DNA of 17,506 nucleotides from JAGOTT01 sp964450795 (GTDB lineage Bacteria > Patescibacteriota > Minisyncoccia > Moranbacterales > UBA1568), in the NCBI GenBank assembly GCA_964450795.1, contig CAYVDI010000021.1, positions 1-17,506 of the forward strand, in the 5' to 3' direction. A program made the position numbers and the translations under genes. Below are positions 8,644 to 15,173 of this stretch, piece after piece; position 1 is the stretch's first letter; each line of letters begins with the position of its first letter. The notes beneath the pieces are model-generated. The model was given only the letters and a program-made list of their open reading frames with translations, searched no databases and was not told the origin of the DNA.

Positions 8644-8680
8644 AAGTGGAATGAGAAGCAGCGATAGACGCCATCCACTT
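8644..8680 (-). promoter_or_regulatory. Inverted repeat in the nusG-rplK leader, possible L1 target
   Basis: On the - strand a 7-bp outer stem AAGTGGA/TCCACTT encloses a 4-bp stem GGCG/CGCT (one G-T pair) with a 5-base loop, leaving a strongly asymmetric internal loop (1 base against 9). Two helices joined by an asymmetric loop is the general shape of L1-binding sites in rplKA leaders. The sequence shows only the fold potential; L1 binding is inferred. Confidence 0.35.
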
Positions 8681-8718
8681 TTACGTTAATTGTCCCCTTA
8701 TCTCAGAACCAGCGACTT

Positions 8719-9264
8719 TTATGATTTCCTCACCTGAAGGAAGTCCAATTCGACGGACGTCTCGCGACCGAAGAGTGACACGAGCACCTTGAGCTTTCCT
8801 TTCTCCTCGTCGACTTCCGCAACCTTCCCCTCGAAATTCTTGAACGGACCATCGATGACCTGCACCGCGTCGCCTTGCTTCACGTCCACCTTGAATTTCG
8901 GCTCCGCGACTCCCATACGCTTCTTGAGCATCTCGATCTCCTTCGGATCGACCGGCGTCGGAGTGGTCCCGAGACCGATGAACCCCGTCACGTTCGGCGT
9001 ATTGCGGACGACATACCATGACGCGTCCGTCACGATCATGTCGACGAGAACGTATCCTGGATAGATCCGCTCCTCGACAACGACGCGTTTCCCCGCCTTG
9101 ATCTTGATCTTCTTCTCCTTCGGGACCAACACATCGAAGATATAATCCTGCATATCCATCGATTCGATACGCTGTTTGAGGTTCCTGGAAACATTGTCCT
9201 CATACCCGGAGTACGTGTGGAGCACGTACCATGCGCGACCGTGATGTTGTGTCTGCTTCGCCAT
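8719..9264 (-). CDS. nusG: Transcription termination/antitermination protein NusG
   Basis: NusG binds RNA polymerase through its N-terminal NGN domain and links it to Rho or the ribosome through its C-terminal KOW domain. The 181-residue product shows the NGN start AWYVLHTYSGYEDNVSRNL (about 11-29), the conserved RIYPGYVLVDM (about 66-76), NVTGFIG, and the KOW motif GDAVQVIDGPFKNFEGKVAEV (about 130-150). It lies 27 bases after secE, as in most bacteria. No Shine-Dalgarno site; the start follows a T-rich stretch. Confidence 0.97.
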   Translation of the reverse strand: MAKQTQHHGRAWYVLHTYSGYEDNVSRNLKQRIESMDMQDYIFDVLVPKEKKIKIKAGKRVVVEERIYPGYVLVDMIVTDASWYVVRNTPNVTGFIGLGTTPTPVDPKEIEMLKKRMGVAEPKFKVDVKQGDAVQVIDGPFKNFEGKVAEVDEEKGKLKVLVSLFGRETSVELDFLQVRKS

Positions 9265-9291
9265 ACGAAAAAAATGATGGTTGAATGCTTT

Positions 9292-9477
9292 CTACTGGAA
9301 GAGAAACCGCTCCGCGAGCCGGCTGAACACGTAGTCGAGCGTCCCGAGGAACACCGCCGTCACGACCGATATCCCGATGACGATGAGCGTGTTCCGAATG
9401 ATCTGCTCCTTCGTCGGCCAACTCACTTTCTCAAGCTCCGCTTTCGCCTCTTTCAGAAATTCGAGCGCTTGACGCAT
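9292..9477 (-). CDS. secE: Preprotein translocase subunit SecE
   Basis: SecE clamps the two halves of the SecY channel in the inner membrane. The 61-residue product is the short one-helix form. An amphipathic N-terminal helix carries the signature FLKEAKAELEKVSWPTKEQ (about residues 7-26), followed by one membrane segment (about 31-49). AGGGA lies about 6 bases before the ATG, one of few recognisable Shine-Dalgarno sites here. It is the first gene of the secE-nusG-rplK-rplA operon, with its own promoter and a leader hairpin immediately upstream. I saw no tRNA-Trp gene, which often precedes secE elsewhere. Confidence 0.95.
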   Translation of the reverse strand: MRQALEFLKEAKAELEKVSWPTKEQIIRNTLIVIGISVVTAVFLGTLDYVFSRLAERFLFQ

Positions 9478-9490
9478 AATTTTCCCTGTT

Positions 9491-9514
9491 AAAAAAAGCC
9501 TTTCGAGGGCCTTT
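9491..9514 (-). terminator. Terminator-like hairpin with T7 tract in the secE leader
   Basis: On the - strand a stem of about 8 bp with one bulge and a CGAA tetraloop (AAAGG.CCT/AGGCTTT) is followed by seven T. It lies between the secE promoter and the secE ATG, ending 13 bases before the start codon. It may be an attenuator; a terminator for the upstream gene is also possible but would then also stop secE transcripts. Confidence 0.5.
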
Positions 9515-9524
9515 ACATGTCACG

Positions 9525-9553
9525 AGAATATCAGGATTCCATCTCCTTGTCAA
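9525..9553 (-). promoter_or_regulatory. Promoter for the secE-nusG-rplK-rplA operon
   Basis: On the - strand a perfect -35 box TTGACA (9548-9553), a 17-base spacer and -10 TATTCT (9525-9530), preceded by TGA as an extended -10. Transcription would start near 9518, leaving a leader of about 40 bases. It lies in the space between the 175-residue gene and secE. Confidence 0.75.
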
Positions 9554-9558
9554 TGCCG

Positions 9559-9587
9559 CCTGATTCCCGGGAAAATCCCCTGATTCC
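9559..9587. repeat. Direct repeat CCTGATTCC upstream of the secE promoter
   Basis: CCTGATTCC occurs at 9559-9567 and again at 9579-9587, 20 bases apart start to start (about two helix turns), with a TTCCCGGGAA palindrome between. The pair lies just upstream of the secE -35 box. It could be a regulator site, but this is only a pattern. The first seven bases match the tandem repeat unit in the pilin gene near the right end. Confidence 0.35.
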
Positions 9588-9590
9588 GAC

Positions 9591-10118
9591 CTAAAACAAT
9601 TCCAGCTCCTCGAAAAACTTACGGAACTGTGAAAGCACCGCTTCCGCCTCATCACGGGAAAGTGAGAACGCCGGATCCTGAATGATACGGTTCCGCATCG
9701 CATGCCCGGCGCGAAGATCCGAAAGGGCGGCGATCTGTCCATCTTGTATGGAGGAAAGTCGCTCTCCCATGTTCGCTCCGCTGAAACCTATCCCGGAAAG
9801 CATCTCGTCGGCCAGCGCATCCGCTTCGAGGATGGCCGCCTTGTATTGCGACGCATTTTCCGATCCGAGGCGCGTCTCGATCGTCGCCCACCGTTTCTGG
9901 AATTTCGACTGTGACAGGAGCGGCCGCTTCGCGCCGTAGAGAGTCTTCTTGAGATCGCCCGAGATATCCCGGAGGAACAGCAGCATGACGACGTCCAAGA
10001 ACAGAACTATCGTGTAGAATCCGAGAAACCACACGGCCATGGTGAAGAGGGCCGATGATTGGATCGCATCCGCGGTAGTTACGATCAATGGAAGAAGAAA
10101 CGATGCATCGAAAGACAT
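9591..10118 (-). CDS. Small membrane-anchored protein with HEPN-like C-terminus, unknown function
   Basis: The 175-residue protein has an N-terminal membrane segment (about 24-49), then a cytoplasmic helical domain. That domain contains WATIETRLGSENASQYKAAI (77-96), EADALADEMLSGIGFSGANM (about 98-117) and, near the end, AGHAMRNRIIQDP (137-149). From memory, this combination resembles an uncharacterised family common in Patescibacteria whose end usually reads RN-x-x-x-H, like the HEPN ribonuclease motif. Here the expected His is Gln147, so any nuclease activity is doubtful. It sits between gatA and secE on the same strand; a possible terminator lies just upstream and I found no clear promoter of its own. 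No function is known to me. Confidence 0.75.
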   Translation of the reverse strand: MSFDASFLLPLIVTTADAIQSSALFTMAVWFLGFYTIVLFLDVVMLLFLRDISGDLKKTLYGAKRPLLSQSKFQKRWATIETRLGSENASQYKAAILEADALADEMLSGIGFSGANMGERLSSIQDGQIAALSDLRAGHAMRNRIIQDPAFSLSRDEAEAVLSQFRKFFEELELF

Positions 10119-10145
10119 ACTCGGATCCGAAGCGGAACGGAAGGC

Positions 10146-10168
10146 AAAAAGTCGGAATGCGCGACCTT
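10146..10168 (-). terminator. Possible intrinsic terminator after gatA
   Basis: On the - strand AAGGTCG pairs with CGACTTT (7 bp including one G-T pair) around a 7-base loop and runs into five T. It lies 8 bases after the gatA stop and would end the ligA-gatC-gatA transcript. The stem is modest, so read-through into the 175-residue gene is likely. Confidence 0.5.
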
Positions 10169-10176
10169 CCTGCCCG

Positions 10177-11628
10177 CTATCTGTTTATTGTTTTTTCAAA
10201 CGCGTCCGCCGCCCGCAGAAGCGTCTCCTCATCGAACCATTTCCCCATGAGATGCCCGCCCAAGGGAAGCTGCAGTCCTCCCTCTTCAACGGTTCCCATA
10301 GGGAAGGAGATCGCGGGAACCCCCGCAAGATTCGCCGTCACGGTATAGATGTCGGAGAGGTACATCTTGAGTGGATCGCCCTGTTTTTCTCCGAATCGGA
10401 ATGCTGCCTCCGGAGCCGTCGGCGAGAAGATGACATCGACCTCCTTGAAGGCTTCCACGAAATCGTTCCGGATAAGCTTCCGCACCGCCTGAGCTTTCTT
10501 GTAATACGCATCATAATACCCGGCTGAAAGGGCATACGTCCCGAGCATGATCCGACGCTTCACTTCGGTTCCGAATCCGTATCCGCGGCTGTCGAGATAC
10601 GTTTCCAGAAGCCCGCTCGATCCCGGCATACGGTCCGTCTGGTCATTCGCCGAAAATCCGTATTTTATACCGTCGAACCGAGCCAGGTTCGAACTTACTT
10701 CGGACGGCATGATGATGTAATACGCCGGAAGGGCATATTTCGCGTGCGGAAGCGAGATATCGACAACCTCCGCGCCGAGCGACCGAAAACGGTCGAGCGC
10801 CGACTCCGCAACCTTCCGAACCTTCGCGTCGAGATTCTCGGAAAAATACTCCTTCGGAACACCGATGCGGAGTCCACCGATTCCGCCTGACAGATAATCC
10901 TCAAACCGCTTTCCGTCGCTTTCGGCGGTAGTCACGTCCATTTCGTCATATCCGTAGATCTCCGAAAGGACGATCGCCGCATCCTCAACCGAGTGCGCGA
11001 ACGGGCCGATCTGGTCGAGTGACGACGCCATCGCAAGCAGACCGTACCGCGATACGCGACCATACGTCGGCTTCAGACCCACGACGCCGCAGAACGACGC
11101 GGGTTGACGTATCGATCCGCCCGTGTCGCTTCCGAGCGCGAAGACCGCCATATCTGCCGCGACCGCGACCGCCGAACCGCCGGACGAACCGCCGGGAACC
11201 CGTTCCGGATCGACCGGATTTTTCGTCTTCTGATACGCGCTCGACTCGGTGGACGATCCCATCGCGAACTCGTCCATATTCGTTTTCCCCAAGATCACCG
11301 CTCCCGATTCCTTGATTTTCCGTATCGCAGTGGCATCGTACGGCGCGATGTAATTGTCAAGAATTTTCGATGCGGCGGTCGTCCGTGTTCCCTCCATGCA
11401 CATGTTGTCCTTCACCGCCCCGGGAATCCCTTCAAGGATTCCGATCGTCTCGCCGCGCGCTATCTTCTCGTCGACGAACCGGGCCGTCTTCATGGCCTCG
11501 TCGTCCAGAACCGTAAGGTACGCGGAAAGACTGCTATCCCGTTCCTTGATAGCCGAAAGATACCGCTCGGCAAGCGAGACCGCGGTGATTTCCTTATTCT
11601 TCAGTTGCTCGTGAAGCTGTCTGATCAT
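10177..11628 (-). CDS. gatA: Asp-tRNA(Asn)/Glu-tRNA(Gln) amidotransferase subunit A
   Basis: GatA is the amidase subunit that releases ammonia from glutamine and passes it to GatB. The 483-residue product has the amidase signature with the Ser-cisSer-Lys triad readable from motifs: Lys73 in AVKDN, Ser148 in PGGSSGGSA and the nucleophile Ser172 in GSDTGGSIRQPA. The spacing (75 and 24 residues) matches other GatA proteins. The length is typical. It follows gatC by 27 bases in ligA-gatC-gatA. The start ATG at 11628 is preceded by C rather than the T seen at most starts here, and has no good Shine-Dalgarno site. Confidence 0.97.
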   Translation of the reverse strand: MIRQLHEQLKNKEITAVSLAERYLSAIKERDSSLSAYLTVLDDEAMKTARFVDEKIARGETIGILEGIPGAVKDNMCMEGTRTTAASKILDNYIAPYDATAIRKIKESGAVILGKTNMDEFAMGSSTESSAYQKTKNPVDPERVPGGSSGGSAVAVAADMAVFALGSDTGGSIRQPASFCGVVGLKPTYGRVSRYGLLAMASSLDQIGPFAHSVEDAAIVLSEIYGYDEMDVTTAESDGKRFEDYLSGGIGGLRIGVPKEYFSENLDAKVRKVAESALDRFRSLGAEVVDISLPHAKYALPAYYIIMPSEVSSNLARFDGIKYGFSANDQTDRMPGSSGLLETYLDSRGYGFGTEVKRRIMLGTYALSAGYYDAYYKKAQAVRKLIRNDFVEAFKEVDVIFSPTAPEAAFRFGEKQGDPLKMYLSDIYTVTANLAGVPAISFPMGTVEEGGLQLPLGGHLMGKWFDEETLLRAADAFEKTINR

Positions 11629-11655
11629 GCTCGTGCAAATTCTTCTTTCCAGCGT

Positions 11656-11940
11656 CTAAAATACCGAACGAACCCTTATGTATCCGTCCTTCGTATCCGG
11701 AACATTCGAAAGTATCCCCCGCTTCCCGTCCGCGCCGAAATCATCCATCCGATCCTCGCGGGTATCGTTCTCCTTTTCCGGGATCCCGATCTCACCTATG
11801 GCGCCCATATCCAAAGCCTCGAATTCCTTGAAAAAATCTAAAACTCCCGACAAATCGGTCCGATACCGCTCGACCTCCTCATCGGAAAGTCCGATGCGGG
11901 CAAGCAACGCGATATGTTTCACCTCTTCCGTCGACAACAT
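11656..11940 (-). CDS. gatC: Asp-tRNA(Asn)/Glu-tRNA(Gln) amidotransferase subunit C
   Basis: GatC is the small belt-like subunit that wraps and stabilises the GatA-GatB pair. The 94-residue product begins MLSTEEVKHIALLARIGLSD, the standard GatC opening, and keeps the ILSNVPDTKDGYIRVRSVF tail (the usual pattern is N-x-P-x-x-x-x-x-x-F-x-V-P-x-V). I chose the ATG at 11940; a GTG at 11946 would add two residues. It starts 22 bases after the ligA stop and precedes gatA by 27 bases, so the three are probably one transcript. Confidence 0.95.
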   Translation of the reverse strand: MLSTEEVKHIALLARIGLSDEEVERYRTDLSGVLDFFKEFEALDMGAIGEIGIPEKENDTREDRMDDFGADGKRGILSNVPDTKDGYIRVRSVF

Positions 11941-11962
11941 AGGCACATGTAAGATTGCAGAT

Positions 11963-14214
11963 TCATTTTCCGCCGATCATCGCCAGGAATTCCTCCTCGC
12001 TCAGGATCCGCACGCCGAGCGCCTTCGCCTTCGTAAGCTTGCTTCCCGCCTCCGCTCCCGCCACGACAAAATCCGTCTTCGCGGAAACCGACGATGCGGG
12101 ATGGCCGCCTTGCCTCCGTATCATATCCTTCGCATCGTCACGTGTAAAGCCGGAGAGCTCTCCGGTCAANNNNNNNNNNNNNNNNNNNNNNNNNNNNNNN
12201 NNNNNNNNNNNNNNNNNNNNNNNNNNNNNNNNNNNNNNNNNNNNNNNNNNNNNNNNNNNNNNNNNNNNNTCCGTATCATATCCTTCGCATCGTCACGTGT
12301 AAAGCCGGAGAGCTCTCCGGTCAACACGATCGTCTTTCCGGAAATCGGCGACATACCTTTCCGATCGGCTTCCGGGAACACGATTTCCACGCCATGCCGT
12401 CCGAGCCGCAGAAGCATCTCGATATGTTTCCCGTCTTCGAACCAATTCGCCAGACTCTCGGCGGACTTTTCCCCGAGCCCATCGATCGCCGTCCATTCAT
12501 CACGACTCATCGATGAGAGGAATTTCATGATACCGTCGAGGCTCCGGTCCTTTCCTTCAATCTTCGCCGCTACCTCCTGCGCGATGAGATGCGCCGATTC
12601 CTCACCGATATGTCGTATACCGAGTGCGAAGAGAAATTTCGAAAGCGCGACACGCTTCGCCGCATGGATCGAAGCGAGCATGTTCGTCGCTTTTTTCTCC
12701 GCGAACCGCTCAAGAGGCAGGAGATCGCCTTCCGTCAGCTCGAAGATATCGGCGATGTCCGAGATGATTCCTTCTTCTAGGAGCTGTTCGACGATTTTCT
12801 CACCGAGACCCTCGATGTCGAATCCTTTCCGTCCGACCGAATGGATGATTCCCTCCCGTTCCACGGCGAAACATCCGGGATTCGTGCAGTAAAGCGCGGC
12901 ACTTTCACTATCCCCGGCGCCAATCATCCGCCGCTCGACACCGCTCCCGCACACCGGGCACCGATCCGGCATCCGAAACACCCGCTCCGACCCCGTCCGA
13001 AGATTCGACACGGCACTCACTACCTCGGGAATGACATCACCGGCCTTCCGGATGATCACCGTGTCTCCGATCCGGATCCCGAGCCGCGCGATCTCATCCT
13101 GATTATGCAACGTCGCCCGGGAGACCACCGACCCGGCGATGCGGACCGGACGCAGGTGGGCGACCGGCGTCAATACGCCCGTCCGTCCTATCTGAACCGC
13201 GATGTCCTCGACCACCGTCGTCGCCTCTTCCGCCGGAAACTTGTACGCGACACCGAATCGCGGAGACTTCCCGGTGTAGCCCAGGCGTTCCTGGACATCC
13301 CGCCGGTTCAGCTTGATGACGACACCGTCGAGCGCATACGGCAGATCATGACGCCTGGCCGTCCATTCCTCATAGTATCGTTCCACATCCTGAAGCGTCG
13401 CGCAGAGACGATATTCCGGATTCACCTGAAACCCGAGCTCCTTCAGGAATTCCAGCTCTCTTATCTGCGTCTCCGGAAGAGCCCCGCCCCCGGACGACAA
13501 CGAGTCACCCGTTCCCATCCGATCGATGTCATACACGAACGATTCCAATCTTCTCGATGCCGTCACTTTCGGATCGAGCTGACGGATCGAGCCGGCCGCC
13601 GCGTTACGGACGTTCGCGAAGGGAGGTTCCCCCGCGGTCTCGCGCTCGCGGTTTATACGCGAAAGCTCCGAGGACGGAAGCCACACCTCGCCGACCGCGA
13701 TAAGATCGATCGCCCGCGAGAGTTTGAGCGGGATACTGCGGATCGTACGGATGTTCCCGGTCACGTCCTCGCCGGTCTCCCCGTCCCCGCGCGTCGCCGC
13801 ACGGACAAGCTCGCCCCGCTCATACGTCAGCACCACCTTCAGCCCGTCGATCTTCAGTTCGCAGGCATACTCCGAATCGACCTTCGAAGACTCGGATTTC
13901 CCGAGAAAGCGGAGCGTCTTCTCCTCCCATGCCTGAAGCTCCCGGAAATCGAACACGTCATCGAACGACCACTGTCGCGTCTCATGCCGGATCTTCTCGA
14001 ATTTCTTGAGAGGCGCCCCTCCGACACGGAGCGTCGGACTTGTCAGGCTCCGATATTCCGGATGTTCCGCCTCGAGTGCGAGCAGCTCATGGAACAGCGA
14101 ATCATACGCCTCGTCGGAAATTTCCGGGGCGTCCTTCGTATGATACAGCTCGCGGTGGCGGTCGATTTCCGCCCGGAGCTTTTCTATGCGGATTTTCGCG
14201 TCGTTCCTGTCCAT
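11963..14214 (-). CDS. ligA: NAD-dependent DNA ligase LigA (interrupted by an assembly gap)
   Basis: LigA seals nicks in DNA using NAD+. With the duplicated gap flank collapsed, the reading frame runs unbroken for 698 residues, a normal length; as written, 100 N and a 55-base duplicate split it. Visible in order: the Ia domain at the N-terminus (ELYHTKDAPEISDEAYDSL, about 22-40); the adenylation site KIDG with Lys121; TRGDGETGEDVT; the OB fold; the four-Cys zinc finger CPVC...CTNPGC; helix-hairpin-helix repeats; and a BRCT domain (GKTIVLTGELSGFTRDDAK to the end), which contains the gap. I chose the ATG at 14214, because the longer GTG start at 14286 would overlap the upstream terminator. It has its own promoter and heads ligA-gatC-gatA. 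Confidence 0.96.
12115..12324. other. Scaffold gap (100 N) inside ligA flanked by an identical 55-nt duplication
   Basis: Bases 12170-12269 are exactly 100 N. The 55 bases before (12115-12169) and after (12270-12324) are identical, exactly as at the other gap. Joining the two copies keeps the LigA frame: codon phase at base 12270 continues into base 12114 to give DMIR-RQGGH in the BRCT domain. The gap is therefore most likely an artefact. Confidence 0.92.
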
Positions 14215-14239
14215 ATTCCCATGCGCATATTCCGTTTCC

Positions 14240-14268
14240 AGAATACCAAAGCCGGCTCCGGAAGGCAA
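14240..14268 (-). promoter_or_regulatory. Promoter for ligA-gatC-gatA
   Basis: On the - strand: -35 TTGCCT (14263-14268), 17-base spacer, -10 TATTCT (14240-14245), preceded by TGG as an extended -10. It sits right after the strong terminator and about 25 bases before the ligA ATG. Confidence 0.65.
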
Positions 14269-14270
14269 AG

Positions 14271-14307
14271 AAAAAACGGGTGGCACTCATTTGAGCACCT
14301 CCCGTTT
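14271..14307 (-). terminator. Strong intrinsic terminator after the PEP-CTERM gene
   Basis: On the - strand AACGGG pairs with CCCGTT, then after one A-A mismatch GGTGCTC pairs with GAGTGCC (two G-T pairs) around a 4-base loop; six T follow. It lies about 19 bases after the PEP-CTERM stop and isolates that gene from ligA. Confidence 0.88.
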
Positions 14308-14325
14308 CAAGGTAGATCGCACCCG

Positions 14326-15036
14326 TCATAGGGCGACCCGTTGCAGTTCTTTCCGATGGTTGGCAACGATACCCAGAAGAGCGAGACCAGCCAGCATCAT
14401 CGCCCAGGTCGAGGCCTCCGGAACCGGCGCCGTGGCGTAGGTTACGCGGATATTGTCGACCGCAAGCTGGGAGTCGAGAAAGTAGTCACCGCCACCGTTC
14501 TCAACAAGGATCTCAAGGGTATGTTTTCCAGCCGAAAGCGGTTTGGAGAGAGACACCCAACCGGTATTGTCCATACCGATACCAACGATGCCAAAACTGT
14601 TGGCATGAGCCGTGTCAACATAGAAGATATCTGAGTCGTCGAGCTTAACCCTGGTAAAGTCGTTATGGCTCCAGCCCGGCCCCCACGTCGGGATATATGC
14701 CTCAACTGCAGAGAAGAAGACCTCCATATACAGGTTTCCACCAGAAAAAGAGGTAAATGTAGTCGAAAGCTTGGTCACCGGATCCCCAGCACTAACTACC
14801 ATCATCCAGTTTCCCTCAAACGGATAGTAGAGTTTCGGCCCTTCGCCAGCATCATAGAACGCCGAAATGGCATTGAAGACATCCGCGTGCGTCGCATCGC
14901 CCTGATCGATATCCCACTTCGAGGAATTCAGGATTCCCGATTCGAAGTTGTCGATCGATTGGGTATAAGCCGCCGACGAAGACAGCGAAAAAAAGAGCAG
15001 CGCGGCAAAAGCGAACAAAACGGATTTCACGTTCAT
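14326..15036 (-). CDS. Secreted protein with PEP-CTERM sorting tail
   Basis: The 236-residue protein has an N-terminal signal peptide (residues 1 to about 22, ending SLSSSAA). A beta-rich domain of about 180 residues follows, with DNFESGILNSSKWDID near its start and LAVDNIRVTYA near its end, a layout common in lectin-like or carbohydrate-binding surface proteins. The C-terminus is a complete PEP-CTERM tail: VPEAS (205-209), a membrane segment (about 211-225) and a basic end (HRK, 227-229). In known systems such tails are cut and anchored by an exosortase, and the proteins go to the surface or to exopolysaccharide. No exosortase is in this window. The gene stands alone, with a promoter, a strong Shine-Dalgarno site (AAAGGGGA, about 7 bases before the ATG) and a terminator. 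A sampled line is about 42% G+C, and the tail looks like those of Betaproteobacteria, so transfer is plausible. Confidence 0.85.
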   Translation of the reverse strand: MNVKSVLFAFAALLFFSLSSSAAYTQSIDNFESGILNSSKWDIDQGDATHADVFNAISAFYDAGEGPKLYYPFEGNWMMVVSAGDPVTKLSTTFTSFSGGNLYMEVFFSAVEAYIPTWGPGWSHNDFTRVKLDDSDIFYVDTAHANSFGIVGIGMDNTGWVSLSKPLSAGKHTLEILVENGGGDYFLDSQLAVDNIRVTYATAPVPEASTWAMMLAGLALLGIVANHRKELQRVAL

Positions 15037-15118
15037 GATGTTCCCCTTTCAGATTTTCAGGAAGGATTTTCAAAAAACACGGGAAGCGAACATTCGTCCA
15101 ACGACCCGACTTACACAC

Positions 15119-15147
15119 AAGATATCACAAAACTGACAGCTTGTCAA
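15119..15147 (-). promoter_or_regulatory. Promoter for the PEP-CTERM gene
   Basis: On the - strand: perfect -35 TTGACA (15142-15147), 17-base spacer, -10 TATCTT (15119-15124) preceded by TGA (extended -10). The leader would be about 75 bases. A 13-base inverted repeat (15134-15146) overlaps the -35 box. Confidence 0.72.
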
Positions 15148-15170
15148 TAATCCGTTCCGATCATTCGGAA
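15134..15170 (-). promoter_or_regulatory. Two inverted repeats around the -35 box of the PEP-CTERM gene
   Basis: TGACA-AGC-TGTCA (15134-15146) overlaps the -35 box, and TTCCGA-ATGA-TCGGAA (15155-15170) lies just upstream of it, starting 4 bases past the pilin stop. The first could be an operator. The second could be an operator or a stem ending the pilin transcript, though it has no T tract. Confidence 0.35.
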
Positions 15171-15173
15171 ACC

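Noticed and set aside
7630..8667. A 345-codon open frame on the + strand across rplA and rplK
   Set aside because: It is antisense to two certain ribosomal protein genes and runs through their spacer; it is a composition shadow.
9478..9590. tRNA-Trp gene before secE
   Set aside because: No cloverleaf with a plausible anticodon arm and T-loop sequence is visible; the stretch is a promoter plus a hairpin.
14215..14286. Longer GTG start for ligA
   Set aside because: The extension would read through the promoter and into the tail of a strong terminator; the ATG at 14214 gives the usual LigA N-terminus.
12841..14331. A 496-codon open frame on the + strand opposite ligA
   Set aside because: It lies entirely antisense to a well-recognised gene, has an arginine/proline-rich product without recognisable motifs, and is explained by the high G+C content.
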